64,000 bases of DNA from Melioribacteraceae bacterium (GTDB lineage: Bacteria; Bacteroidota; Ignavibacteria; Ignavibacteriales; Melioribacteraceae), in NCBI GenBank assembly GCA_024103215.1, contig JAGFIY010000127.1, forward strand, positions 124,001 through 188,000, in the 5' to 3' direction. The first letter of the stretch is position 1. Each line of letters opens with the position of its first letter. Below, piece after piece: positions 48,034 to 57,822 of this stretch. The notes beneath the pieces were generated by a model. It searched no databases. It was not told the origin of the DNA and saw only the letters and a list, made by a program, of their open reading frames with translations. Both the position numbers and the translations under genes were made by a program.

Positions 48034-48854
48034 TTACAGAAATTTATATGCGGGATGAAATAATTATTTTCTTCAAGAAATAAGTTTATACTCATTTCAA
48101 AATCATTTTTTATTCTAACATTATATTTTTCAGCGGAGACAATGGATCCATAGATATTTCCCGCATAAAAGTAAGCTGCGAGGCCTGTAAAAATCCAAGC
48201 ACGTGTATTATGCCCGGCATCGAAATTATCATAGGCTAAGTAAGAGAGAATTCCCGTAAGCAGCAAAGCAGTTATTCCGTCACTAATTTCACCGGTATAG
48301 AACTTACCTGCTCCCGGAATTACTGCCGACAAAGCACCGGAAAGAAAAGGACTTTTTTGGTGATCCTCATTTTTGTAGTCGAAAAGTTTCTCTAATTCCG
48401 GATGAAGTGATTCATTAAAAGGAGAAAGAAATTCGTTCTTATCATAGTATTTTTCATAACCTTTTAAAGATGCAATTCTAAGAAGTTCGCTTCCGTTATC
48501 TCCAACCGATTTTTGATTTATATCAGCATATTTTTCTTTTTGGAAATTAATTGCATTAAAAACCGATGCATTAACATTTTTGAAAGGAAGATTTTCCTTT
48601 GATAATATCTGAAAGGCTTGCTCAAAGTGTTTCATTTCATAATATGCTAATCCAATCTTAACGAAAAGAGTTTCATTACTGAAAAAATTAAGATAGCCGT
48701 TGTATTCGTCTATTGCGCGTAAATAATCCTTCTCGCAGTATAGTTGATCACCGAATTTCAATCTGTTTTCCGGTTGAAATAAAAATGATCGGTCTGTTTG
48801 ACAGAGTAAATTGTCTGCACTAAGAAATAAAATTATCAGGAAAAATTTTTCCAC
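48030..48854 (-). CDS. TPR membrane protein with PGAGKFY segment
   Basis: 274 residues, start GTG. Same architecture as the 47200 gene: signal, TPR-like part, LSAVIPGAGKFYTGEISDGI, and membrane helices. Stop/start overlap ATGA with its paralogue. Function unknown. Confidence 0.78.
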   Translation of the reverse strand: MEKFFLIILFLSADNLLCQTDRSFLFQPENRLKFGDQLYCEKDYLRAIDEYNGYLNFFSNETLFVKIGLAYYEMKHFEQAFQILSKENLPFKNVNASVFNAINFQKEKYADINQKSVGDNGSELLRIASLKGYEKYYDKNEFLSPFNESLHPELEKLFDYKNEDHQKSPFLSGALSAVIPGAGKFYTGEISDGITALLLTGILSYLAYDNFDAGHNTRAWIFTGLAAYFYAGNIYGSIVSAEKYNVRIKNDFEMSINLFLEENNYFIPHINFCK

Positions 48855-48877
48855 CGAGAATAAACTTTCATAAATGA

Positions 48878-49252
48878 TTAGTTAAAAATGTAATGGTCAA
48901 TCGGATCGTAAAATTTACCGTTCTTGAAGTCGTAGTTTTTCATTTTAAGAACATTCAGATCACGAGTGAATCTATCGGCAAACAGCAAAGCGCCTTCTAA
49001 GATGTTTGTTGATTTAACTGCTTCGACAAAGAAAAGTGAACAGCTCGGTTCAAATGCACAATTATCATCGTCCAAATCCGAAATTAAAAATTTGTATGAC
49101 TTATAGAAAAAGCTTATGAACGAATTATCGATATTTAATTTTGCTGTTGAGTCTGGAGCGATTGAGATTTCTTTTTTGCTCCATCTCTCCCAATCAGTTT
49201 GCGCGGTGATTGAAATAGAAAAAATTATTAATATTAAAATTATCAATTTCAT
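48878..49252 (-). CDS. Exported YidD-like protein
   Basis: 124 residues: signal peptide (ends ITAQ), then the YidD core CAFEPSCSLFFVEAVKSTN (C65, C71) and LEGALLFADRFTRD. Normal YidD is cytoplasmic, peripheral and has no signal peptide. C-terminal region is divergent. It stands next to two PGAG-type membrane proteins. Start overlaps the DUF2442 stop by one base. Confidence 0.8.
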   Translation of the reverse strand: MKLIILILIIFSISITAQTDWERWSKKEISIAPDSTAKLNIDNSFISFFYKSYKFLISDLDDDNCAFEPSCSLFFVEAVKSTNILEGALLFADRFTRDLNVLKMKNYDFKNGKFYDPIDHYIFN

Positions 49253-49530
49253 TACAAATCTAACTTAAAAGCAGAGGTTAAATTGTTGAGTTCAATAATC
49301 CTGTATGATGCATTTTTGCACAATGTAAATCCATTTCCCCAAATAATATCATTTGTCTTTTCATCGATAGAAACAGAATAAAAATTGTTACCTCTTAGAA
49401 GGTCATTTTGTCCGGCATCGGTTAAAATATTTTTTACATTAATCTTTCCACTGACTCCATTGGAATAGAAAAGCCTCAACGAAAAATTTTCGAGAGGCTC
49501 AACTTTTTGAAGTAATAATTTATCAGTCAC
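49252..49530 (-). CDS. DUF2442 protein
   Basis: 92 residues, VEPLENFSLRLFYSNGVSGK and FYSVSIDEKTNDIIWGNG match DUF2442 (v.p...y.L...f.nG, F..v.id.....i.W..g). Start GTG shares one base with the acyl-CoA dehydrogenase stop. Function unknown. Confidence 0.82.
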   Translation of the reverse strand: MTDKLLLQKVEPLENFSLRLFYSNGVSGKINVKNILTDAGQNDLLRGNNFYSVSIDEKTNDIIWGNGFTLCKNASYRIIELNNLTSAFKLDL

Positions 49531-50672
49531 TAATCTCTCAACAGTTCTCTTGCAATAACTATTTTTTGAATTTCGGAAGTGCCTTCATAAATCTCGGTTA
49601 TCTTAGAATCGCGCAGTAGTCTTTCAACAATATATTCCCGAACATAACCATAGCCTCCGTGAATCTGAACAGCTTCAAGGGCACATTCAACTGCAATTTG
49701 AGATGAATAAAGTTTTGCCATCGAGGCTTCTTTTATATAATTCCTTCCTTCATCCTTCAATGCCGCGGCTTGAAGGGTAAGTAATTTCGCTGCTTCAATT
49801 TTTGTTGCCATCTCCGCAAGTTTAAATTGAATGGCTTGGTGATTGGCAATCTCGGTACCGAATGCTTTCCTTTCCTTTGAATATTTAAGCGCAAGATCAA
49901 AAGAGCCTTGAGCTATACCAACAGCCTGTGATGCAATTCCGTATCTTCCGCCGTTCAAAGTGTTCATAGCAAAATTAAAACCTTTACCAACTTCCCAAAT
50001 AACATTCTCTTCAGGTACTCTGCAATTTGTAAAAGTAAGCGAACAAGTATCTGAACTTCTGATTCCGAGTTTATCTTCCTTAACACCATGATCAAATCCT
50101 TCAGTTCCCTTCTCAACAACAAAAGCTGTTATTCCTTTATGACGTTTGTCCGGATCGGTTTGAGCCATTACTATAAAATAATCTGCACTCTGACCGTTCG
50201 TAATCCAATTCTTAATTCCATTAAGAACCCAGTAATCCCCGTCCTTCACGGCAGTTGTTTTTTGATGTGTTGCATCACTTCCTGCTTCAGGTTCACTAAG
50301 TGCAAACGCCCCTAATTTTTCTCCCCTTGCAAGCGGCTTTAAATACTTATCTTTAATAAATTCGGAACCCCATTTTTCAAGTCCGTAATTCACTAAGGAA
50401 TTGTTTACCGACATAATTACGCCGACGCTTGCATCAATTTTGGAAATTTCGATCATCGCCAATACGTAACTTACCGTATCCATACCGGCACCGTCATACT
50501 CAGGAGAAACCATCATGCCCATAAATCCAAGTTCTCCCAATTTTTTAACTATTTCCGCCGGGAAGATAGCCTCCTTATCTCTTTCGATTGCGGTCGGTGC
50601 TATTTCCGTTTCTGCAAACTCTCTTGCTGTTTGCTGAATCATTAACTGTTCTTCAGTAAACTCAAAATTCAT
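49530..50672 (-). CDS. Acyl-CoA dehydrogenase
   Basis: FAD enzyme of fatty-acid/branched-chain oxidation, 380 residues. Motifs GAFALSEPEAGSDA, WVLNGIKNWITNG, and the catalytic Glu segment ITEIYEGTSEIQ. Which acyl-CoA it prefers cannot be told. Confidence 0.96.
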   Translation of the reverse strand: MNFEFTEEQLMIQQTAREFAETEIAPTAIERDKEAIFPAEIVKKLGELGFMGMMVSPEYDGAGMDTVSYVLAMIEISKIDASVGVIMSVNNSLVNYGLEKWGSEFIKDKYLKPLARGEKLGAFALSEPEAGSDATHQKTTAVKDGDYWVLNGIKNWITNGQSADYFIVMAQTDPDKRHKGITAFVVEKGTEGFDHGVKEDKLGIRSSDTCSLTFTNCRVPEENVIWEVGKGFNFAMNTLNGGRYGIASQAVGIAQGSFDLALKYSKERKAFGTEIANHQAIQFKLAEMATKIEAAKLLTLQAAALKDEGRNYIKEASMAKLYSSQIAVECALEAVQIHGGYGYVREYIVERLLRDSKITEIYEGTSEIQKIVIARELLRD

Positions 50673-50855
50673 GTAAGTACCTTTATATTTTTCTGTGAGT
50701 TGACAAATACGATATTAAATCCATTATCATCGGATATGTAGGTATTTGAAACTAAATAAAGGGGAAGCAAATTTCAATATCAATTTGAATTAAAATAGAA
50801 TATGCAAAAGAAAATGCGACATAAAGTCCTTGATTAAAACCAGTTTTCTATTTAG

Positions 50856-50863
50856 TATATTTG
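50856..50863 (+). promoter_or_regulatory. TATATTTG -7 box of rlmN
   Basis: TATATTTG at 50856-50863 with a TTG 23 bases upstream. Start codon is only six bases after it, so the transcript would be leaderless or nearly so. Confidence 0.5.
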
Positions 50864-50868
50864 CACCG

Positions 50869-51930
50869 ATGAATTCAAAAAAGAAAATACTAAAAGGGCT
50901 GTCACTCGAAGAACTGCAAGAAACATTGACCGAAATCGGGGAAAAGAAATTCCGTGCTTCGCAGATCTTCAATTGGATGTATAACAAACATGTTACCAGT
51001 TTCGAGCAAATGTCCAACCTTTCTAAAGATTTTCGTCAAAAGTTAAACGATAACTTTTCACTGTTAACACTTACTAATGTTACAGTAAATCAATCTAAAA
51101 CCACGAAGACACAAAAATTCCTTTTCGAAACTTATGATATTAGAAAAATTGAATCGGTGATCATTCCGGACGGAGATAGAATAACGCTATGTCTATCAAC
51201 TCAAGTTGGTTGTCCGCTCGATTGTAAATTCTGTGCAACAGGTCTAATGGGTTATAAGCGTAACCTAAGCGCAGGAGAAATTGTTGACCAATATATACTC
51301 ACTTCATTGGAGATTCCTCCCCAAAAAATAACAAACATTGTTTATATGGGTATGGGAGAACCTCTGTTGAACTATCAAGGAACTTTGAATTCGCTGAAAA
51401 TTTTTACGGATGAGAAAAGTACCGGATTAAGCCGGCAGAAGATTACTGTTTCAACTGCGGGAATTCCTCATCGAATTGTCGATCTTGCTGATTCCGGCTT
51501 GAGGGTGAAACTTGCACTATCACTTCATTCATGTTTCGACGAAATCAGAAATCAAATTATGCCGATTAATGAAAAATATTCTCTCAAAGAGTTAAAAGAA
51601 ACAATCCGGTATTATTCCGAACAGACAAAAACACGAATCACTTTTGAATACACGATGTTGAAAGGTATCAATGACCGCGACGAGGATATTAAAGCAATAA
51701 CAAAACTTTGCCGTTCGATTCCTTCAAAGATTAATATCATTCCTTTTAACAGCATAAAGCATATGGCACCGGACGGAATTTCTGCGGAACTTGAACCAAC
51801 GGAAATGGAACGTATTAATCAGTTTACCGATGAACTAAGAAAAAAAAATGTAACTGTAATGCTGCGAGATACTCAAGGCGATGACATTGCCGCCGCTTGC
51901 GGGCAGCTTGCTATTAAGGAAAATGTTTGA
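50869..51930 (+). CDS. rlmN: 23S rRNA (A2503-C2)/tRNA (A37-C2) methyltransferase RlmN
   Basis: Radical-SAM methyltransferase, 353 residues from the ATG at 50869. Cluster motif C115-x3-C119-x2-C122 (GCPLDCKFCATG); C-terminal catalytic Cys344 (AACGQLA). Complete. A longer frame exists but no leader fits. Confidence 0.96.
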   Translation: MNSKKKILKGLSLEELQETLTEIGEKKFRASQIFNWMYNKHVTSFEQMSNLSKDFRQKLNDNFSLLTLTNVTVNQSKTTKTQKFLFETYDIRKIESVIIPDGDRITLCLSTQVGCPLDCKFCATGLMGYKRNLSAGEIVDQYILTSLEIPPQKITNIVYMGMGEPLLNYQGTLNSLKIFTDEKSTGLSRQKITVSTAGIPHRIVDLADSGLRVKLALSLHSCFDEIRNQIMPINEKYSLKELKETIRYYSEQTKTRITFEYTMLKGINDRDEDIKAITKLCRSIPSKINIIPFNSIKHMAPDGISAELEPTEMERINQFTDELRKKNVTVMLRDTQGDDIAAACGQLAIKENV

Positions 51931-52469
51931 TGCGCAAACTTAAACACGAAGAAATATCAGATAAAAGAAGTACCCTTGAAAAACTGCATCTCGTGAAAAA
52001 ACTTCCTGTAGTTGTGATTTTGGACAGCATAAGAAGCAGTTATAACGTTGGTTCAATTTTTAGAACATCTGATGGAGCAATGATTGAAAAATTATATGCA
52101 AGTGGTTACACTCCGTTTCCTCCGAGAAAAGATGTGCTTAAAACTGCCTTAGGTTCCCAAGATAGTGTTGAATGGGAAGTGCTGAAAGACCCGCTAACAA
52201 AGATAGAGGAACTAAAAAGCATGGGTTATAAAATCTGCGCTCTTGAGCAGACTGATAAGAGCAGAGATTATTTTTCAATTGAAAAATCGGAGATGCCTTT
52301 GTGCTTGATTTTAGGAAATGAGATAACCGGCGTATCACAAAAATTTATTGATTTATGTGACTTCTCGATCGAGATTAATCAACACGGCATCAAGCAATCG
52401 TTAAATGTTGCGGTTGCATACGGCATTGCAATTTTCGAAATGCGAAGGATCTTTGATCAAAAAAAATAA
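51930..52469 (+). CDS. SpoU/TrmH-family RNA methyltransferase
   Basis: 179 residues from ATG at 51930, overlapping the rlmN stop by one base. SpoU motifs: IRSSYNVGSIFRTSDGA, LILGNEITGVS, and SLNVAVAYGIAIFE, marking the SAM knot. Probably 2'-O-methylates tRNA or rRNA; target unknown. Short, without an N-terminal RNA-binding domain. Confidence 0.94.
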   Translation: MRKLKHEEISDKRSTLEKLHLVKKLPVVVILDSIRSSYNVGSIFRTSDGAMIEKLYASGYTPFPPRKDVLKTALGSQDSVEWEVLKDPLTKIEELKSMGYKICALEQTDKSRDYFSIEKSEMPLCLILGNEITGVSQKFIDLCDFSIEINQHGIKQSLNVAVAYGIAIFEMRRIFDQKK

Positions 52470-52470
52470 A

Positions 52471-52495
52471 GGACATCCGTTTGGATGTCCCCTGT
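52471..52495. terminator. Bidirectional hairpin between spoU and LVIVD gene
   Basis: Stem GGACATCC/GGATGTCC (52471-52478 with 52483-52490); strong T-tract on the minus side (TTTATTTTTTT), modest on the plus side. Confidence 0.8.
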
Positions 52496-52523
52496 TATTT
52501 TATAATTGTTAGGATTGATGTAC

Positions 52524-54635
52524 TTATCTTATCAGCATCATCTTTTTTGTTTGGTTTACGCTGCCTGCATTAAGCCGGTAGTAGTAAATTCCCGAAGATA
52601 AACCCTCGGCATTGAACTTAACTTCATAAGTTCCTGGTAATAAGTTTTTATTTACAAGCACAGCAACTTCTCGGCCGAGTAGATCATAAACTTTTAGTGA
52701 TACATTAGAATTCATCTTAACTGCCGGGATGGAAAATTGTATAGTGGTTGTTGGATTAAATGGATTCGGATAATTTTGTTTGAGTGAAAAAATCTGCGGT
52801 ACATAATTTTCATCAACGTTCGTAGGGAAATTATCTTTTAAGATATACAGCCCATTCCAAACTTGAGCAAAGTATATTATATCATTACCTAACGTAATCT
52901 CAGCTGAATAAGTGTACGGTGTGTCGAACTCACCGGTCAATAATGGATTTTCTTTATCACTTATATCTATTCTTTTAACACCTTCTTCTGATCCGATGTA
53001 TGCGTTATCTCCTTTCACAACGACTGAATACCAAAAATCACCCGGCAAACTACCCACCACTACCGGGTTATTTGGATCGCTTATATCGGTTATGTTCAAG
53101 CCATGACCGCAGGTATATGCGTAGTTTCCTTCAACAAAAATGGCACGTGCAAAATAGATGTCTTGGACATCCCAATCCGTAACCGACTGAGGATTAACAG
53201 GATCGGAAACATCGAAAATAGTTACTTTACTTTCGTTATTTGTTACAATATAAGCGAAATCATCTTTAACAAAAATATCAGTTGCATTGACTTCAATAAC
53301 TCCAACTTCATCAGCGTTCGTCGGATCGCTTATATCCAGTATGCTGATACTGTTATTGAACAAAACATAAAGATAGTCACCGATTATTTCCAGATCATTG
53401 ACTCCGCCGGTCGGTAACTCAGCAATTATTTCCGGAGCGTAAGGATCACTTATATCAATAAAATATATTCCCAGAAACGAGCCAAGACACAACAAATTTC
53501 CTGATAGTGCTGACGCTCTATAATTGTTATTGATCAACCCGGGTAATACTTGTGAGATTTTAGAAATGCTTGTTTTTGATTCGACTTCAAAAATAAATAA
53601 CCCATATCCTGAATCAGTAATATAGACTAAATTATCTTTCACTTTAATATCACGTATATAACTCCCAGTAATAAAATCTGAAAGATGAACAATGTTAGAG
53701 GGATTTGATGCATCAAATATTGTTAAACCCCCATTACATACTATCATTAAATTCCCGCTTGTAATTATAGATTGTGGACGATAATAAGTACCAGCTTCCA
53801 ATTCGCCTACAATATTTGGGCTCAGGGGATTTGTAACATCAATTAATAATGTCCCGCCCCATGCTGTTTCAACCATATAAACTGTTCCGTTATCGTAAAA
53901 AAGATAATTAGCATTTACATCCAGTGAAGCAATTTCCTGTGGAGAGGTATTATCAGTTACATCGATTACTTTAAATCCTTGTGATGCTGCTAAATATGCA
54001 GTTGTTCCATTTACAGCAACACTATTCCCCCAGTAATTTCCTTCTAAAACTCCAACCAGTAAGGGAAGCGCCGGATCTTCAACATTATAGATAATTAGTC
54101 CCGAATACTTCGATGCTATGTATGCAAAATTACCTTGCACGTACACATCATTGATTCCATCCGCAAACAACTGATAGATGTAAACTGGATTTGCGGGATC
54201 GGAAACATCGTAAATCATTATCCCTCCGCCGTCAACCAAATATACATAACCGTCATGGTAAAATATTTGAGCTGCATACCAATTATACGATACGCCGGTA
54301 CCCATCAAGATCATATTTGACGGATCACTTACATCAATAACCACCATACCAATAGTACGGATCGACACGTAGGCATAATTGTCTTCAACAAAAACATCAG
54401 CAACTTGACCACCAACCAGCACGTCCGATATAGCCACCGGATTTTCCGGATCACTAATATCAAGACTTGTCAATAGTGACCCGTTGCCTACAAATGCAAG
54501 CGTACCCTCCGTCGCAGCAGCATTACAAGATCCATTTGCCCATCGAGCTTGAACGCTGAAATCATCTTGGGCATAAATTAATGCTGCGCTTAAACTCAAA
54601 AACAATAAAATTGAAAAAAAATCTTTCTTAATCAT
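52524..54635 (-). CDS. T9SS-sorted LVIVD-repeat surface protein
   Basis: 703 residues from ATG at 54635. Signal peptide, about fourteen beta-propeller-type LVIVD repeats (NYAYVSIRTIGMVVIDVSDP, ...), and C-terminal tail with LKQNYPNPFNPTTT ending MMLIR. Repeats fold as beta-propeller; likely a surface scaffold. Placed next to a secreted subtilisin. Confidence 0.9.
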   Translation of the reverse strand: MIKKDFFSILLFLSLSAALIYAQDDFSVQARWANGSCNAAATEGTLAFVGNGSLLTSLDISDPENPVAISDVLVGGQVADVFVEDNYAYVSIRTIGMVVIDVSDPSNMILMGTGVSYNWYAAQIFYHDGYVYLVDGGGIMIYDVSDPANPVYIYQLFADGINDVYVQGNFAYIASKYSGLIIYNVEDPALPLLVGVLEGNYWGNSVAVNGTTAYLAASQGFKVIDVTDNTSPQEIASLDVNANYLFYDNGTVYMVETAWGGTLLIDVTNPLSPNIVGELEAGTYYRPQSIITSGNLMIVCNGGLTIFDASNPSNIVHLSDFITGSYIRDIKVKDNLVYITDSGYGLFIFEVESKTSISKISQVLPGLINNNYRASALSGNLLCLGSFLGIYFIDISDPYAPEIIAELPTGGVNDLEIIGDYLYVLFNNSISILDISDPTNADEVGVIEVNATDIFVKDDFAYIVTNNESKVTIFDVSDPVNPQSVTDWDVQDIYFARAIFVEGNYAYTCGHGLNITDISDPNNPVVVGSLPGDFWYSVVVKGDNAYIGSEEGVKRIDISDKENPLLTGEFDTPYTYSAEITLGNDIIYFAQVWNGLYILKDNFPTNVDENYVPQIFSLKQNYPNPFNPTTTIQFSIPAVKMNSNVSLKVYDLLGREVAVLVNKNLLPGTYEVKFNAEGLSSGIYYYRLNAGSVNQTKKMMLIR

Positions 54636-54668
54636 CGTATCCCTCAAAATTATTTTATTATGAAAAGA

Positions 54669-57600
54669 CTATTTAAGTAAAATCAACTTTCGAGCAGCAG
54701 AAAATTGACCTGAAGTGAGTCGATAGAAATAAATTCCGGACGATAACTCTTCCGCATTCAAATTAATTGAATAAGTTCCTGCATTCTGATAATGATTTAC
54801 AAGTACTTTTACTTCTTTCCCAAGGATATTGAAAACAGATAATTTTACATCGTCGCTTCTGGGTATTGAATAATTTATTGTTGTGTTTGGATTAAACGGG
54901 TTGGGATAATTTTGCGACAATGAATATTCTTTCGGTAATATGGATGAATTTTCCACATCTACGATAAAATCTATTGGTATGTCAATATTACCCCCGTTTG
55001 TTGTAATATAAACTTCGCCTTCATAAACATTATCGTTCAATCCGGTTGAATTAAAAGTGATCTCTACTGTTCTTGATCCACCCGGATTTATACTTCCGGC
55101 TTCGGGGGAGACTGTGATTCTATCAACTGTGCTTCCGATATTTCCTTCAGCTCTAATTAAGAAGGCTCCATTTTCATAATTTGGAAGAGTGTTTAAGTTA
55201 ATCCATGATGCACCATTAAAGTAATAACTTTTGTTTGGAATTAGACCGTTTTTATCCGCACCAGCCGGGAAATTAATTCCGGAACCCATAGTTTCAATTG
55301 AAATGAAAAACTTTTCACCAGGATCAAAATTCATCGGCGGATTTATTGTTGCACGATACCACTTCCCATTCTGCGACAGACTTAAATCAAGAAACCCTGA
55401 AGCTAGAACATTTAAATTTGCATCAGTGACTTCGACGAAAACACTATTAGTTGAATAAGTTTCTGTTCTCATAAAAAAGTTCAATGCATCTAATTCAAAA
55501 CTGGAACCTGATATATCAAATTCGTTTCTCCATTTAAAATCTTCTGAACTTCCCCAACCTATAAAGCTTTCGGGATTTTCATTACCGTCATCAAGAATAA
55601 GAAAGTTATCGCCGGTAAGTGTTTTTGATCGAACACTTTTATTATTCAAAATAAATTTGGGAATACTCTTATTCGCAATTTGTCCGTTTGAAGAATTCTT
55701 CTTGTTATCATATGCCTTAGGATTGTTGACCCCCTTTATTGAGTAAGTATCTTCGATGATTTGATAACCGGAGAAATTTCCTTCGACTGAGATGTTGAAA
55801 CTAAGTATCGCACCACCAATGTTACTCAACACAAACGATGCAGTTCCAATATTATTAGGACCATCCTCGATTGATAAATATTGTACATCAACTTCTGCAA
55901 GCGCTGACGAACCACCGTATAATACAGCTTGATAAATATCAAGTTTTCCGTAGCCCCAAATACTGTTTGGAACCTGCCCTAAACCCATTGTGTTAGTGGT
56001 CGATATCAGTGCAGTATAAATTTGACCTGGAGTCAGTGAAGGATTTTTTTGAAGCAGAAGTGCACCGGCTCCTGCGGCAATTGGGCAAGCCATACTCGTC
56101 CCCTGCATTCGGAAATAATTTGCGGCTCCACCGGGAATTCCGTCATTATCAATCCAACTGTTCGAAAAAGATGTATATACATCCGTATCTCGAAGTGATA
56201 ATATAACATGACCTGGAGCAGTGAAATCGGGTTTTTGATAACCGTCTACTCTCGGACCTCTGCTGGAAAAAAGCGCAATATCATTTAGTATATAATTATT
56301 ATACCTCCAGTTATCTCCTTCAGAATCAGTCCAAGTTTCTCTTGAAACATAAGCACCAACTGCAAATGCGTTATCAGCACTGCCGGGACTTCCGATCGTA
56401 TAATCTTTATCAGAATATTGGAAAGTTACATAGCTTCCCCAATCATCGTAAATATGAAATTCTTGTGAGTTCGGAGAGTTGTTGACAACTTTTAAATAAT
56501 AAGTCCCAGCTTCGGTTATGTAAAAGTTGTAATGTGAATAGAGCGATTCAGTTCCTCTCAAACTCTCCGATGGAAATGGATCCATTACAATATTGTTCAT
56601 CTGTGTATAAGAATCATCGTAATATTCAAGTGTGAGATCGTTACGTGTACTCAATCCATCATACCACACAAGATTGAACCACAAAGCCACTTGATTACTG
56701 CCGGGGTCCGCAACATTGACTTGAATAAAACCTGAAGAACTGTATGCAGCAACTGTTCCTGAATAATGACGCATATCATCCGCCGAGTTACCTGCAGAAA
56801 TAAAGAAAGGAACCCCTTGATCATAAACCCAATCAGCTTTTTGATCCTTCGCAATGCTGCCGTCATGAAATGCGTCCCATCCACCGTAACTCATTGAAAG
56901 AATATCCACATCGTAAATATCTACTGCTGCATCCATGGCAGCAATCATAGCATCACTCGATGCACTAGAAGTTTCGTCTTTTCCAATTTTCAGAAAAACT
57001 AGATCAGCCCCCGGAGCGGTACCAGTAAAAGCACCTTCACCATTATTGGGATGCGAGTGACCGTTAGAAAGGGTTCCCCGACCGAGTGCCGATCCCGTAA
57101 CGTGAGTTCCGTGGCCTGAAACTGTGTTACTTACGTCGGGGTCAATTGAAGGATAAAATCCATAATCCATAGCCTGGTAATTGCTTGGTAAATCGGTACC
57201 CTTATAAAAATCATCCAAGCCGGAATCAAGAATTCCAATCGTAACTCCCGATCCATCATATCCCATATTCCAAACCTCCGGGGCATGTATACTTTGCACC
57301 CCATTATTATTGTGAGGATATGATTGGCGTTCAGCTGTATCCATCTTTTTAATAAAATCAAAAGAAAGGGTTTTTATAAACTTGTCCACCGGCATGCTGG
57401 CAACGATGAAGCCGAGAGGATGATTATAGGAAGGCGGTGTCCATAGTTCCCAGTAACACTCAATTCCTTCACTTTCCAAAATTGTTTTTTGAGTTTCCAA
57501 AGGTTCGCTTTCAAAGTAAAGAATTACTTTGCTGAAACCCTCGCTTGCGGATTTTAATTTGTTTAGTAGTAATAAATTTTTTGTGCTTATTTTTTCAAGA

Positions 57601-57773
57601 AGAGATCCGCTTAGTATTTTGTCGCTTAATTCCGGAGGTACTTGAATGTACTGTTCCGCATTAATAAGAATTCTTTCTTGATCTAAAGAGCTGCCTTTCA
57701 ATTTTTCATCAATCTGGGCAAAAAGAAAAGCCGGAAGCAGGAGAATTAAAATTGCAAAAAATTTATCTCTCAT
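54669..57773 (-). CDS. Secreted subtilisin-like (S8) serine protease with T9SS tail
   Basis: 1034 residues. Signal peptide (ends LFAQ), propeptide (about 21-155), then S8 catalytic domain: D183 (GILDSGLD), H221 (GHGTHVTG), N329 (SAGNS), S560 (GTSMACP). Later part has immunoglobulin-like segments and a sorting tail (LSQNYPNPFNPNTT ... LILLK). Ribosome site GGAGG. Propeptide is homologous to the upstream lipoprotein. Confidence 0.96.
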   Translation of the reverse strand: MRDKFFAILILLLPAFLFAQIDEKLKGSSLDQERILINAEQYIQVPPELSDKILSGSLLEKISTKNLLLLNKLKSASEGFSKVILYFESEPLETQKTILESEGIECYWELWTPPSYNHPLGFIVASMPVDKFIKTLSFDFIKKMDTAERQSYPHNNNGVQSIHAPEVWNMGYDGSGVTIGILDSGLDDFYKGTDLPSNYQAMDYGFYPSIDPDVSNTVSGHGTHVTGSALGRGTLSNGHSHPNNGEGAFTGTAPGADLVFLKIGKDETSSASSDAMIAAMDAAVDIYDVDILSMSYGGWDAFHDGSIAKDQKADWVYDQGVPFFISAGNSADDMRHYSGTVAAYSSSGFIQVNVADPGSNQVALWFNLVWYDGLSTRNDLTLEYYDDSYTQMNNIVMDPFPSESLRGTESLYSHYNFYITEAGTYYLKVVNNSPNSQEFHIYDDWGSYVTFQYSDKDYTIGSPGSADNAFAVGAYVSRETWTDSEGDNWRYNNYILNDIALFSSRGPRVDGYQKPDFTAPGHVILSLRDTDVYTSFSNSWIDNDGIPGGAANYFRMQGTSMACPIAAGAGALLLQKNPSLTPGQIYTALISTTNTMGLGQVPNSIWGYGKLDIYQAVLYGGSSALAEVDVQYLSIEDGPNNIGTASFVLSNIGGAILSFNISVEGNFSGYQIIEDTYSIKGVNNPKAYDNKKNSSNGQIANKSIPKFILNNKSVRSKTLTGDNFLILDDGNENPESFIGWGSSEDFKWRNEFDISGSSFELDALNFFMRTETYSTNSVFVEVTDANLNVLASGFLDLSLSQNGKWYRATINPPMNFDPGEKFFISIETMGSGINFPAGADKNGLIPNKSYYFNGASWINLNTLPNYENGAFLIRAEGNIGSTVDRITVSPEAGSINPGGSRTVEITFNSTGLNDNVYEGEVYITTNGGNIDIPIDFIVDVENSSILPKEYSLSQNYPNPFNPNTTINYSIPRSDDVKLSVFNILGKEVKVLVNHYQNAGTYSINLNAEELSSGIYFYRLTSGQFSAARKLILLK

Positions 57774-57822
57774 TATAACCTCCGAAAATATATTTTATAG
57801 TATACTATTTTGTTGATTCTAA

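Noticed and set aside
43246-52490. GGACATCC/GGATGTCC hairpin at two places
   Set aside because: Considered as a dispersed repeat; both copies sit directly after gene ends with T-tracts and differ outside the 8-base stem, so terminators are the simpler reading.
57774-57822. Remnant of a second protease catalytic domain after the propeptide lipoprotein
   Set aside because: Only 49 bases are present and no subtilisin motif can be read.
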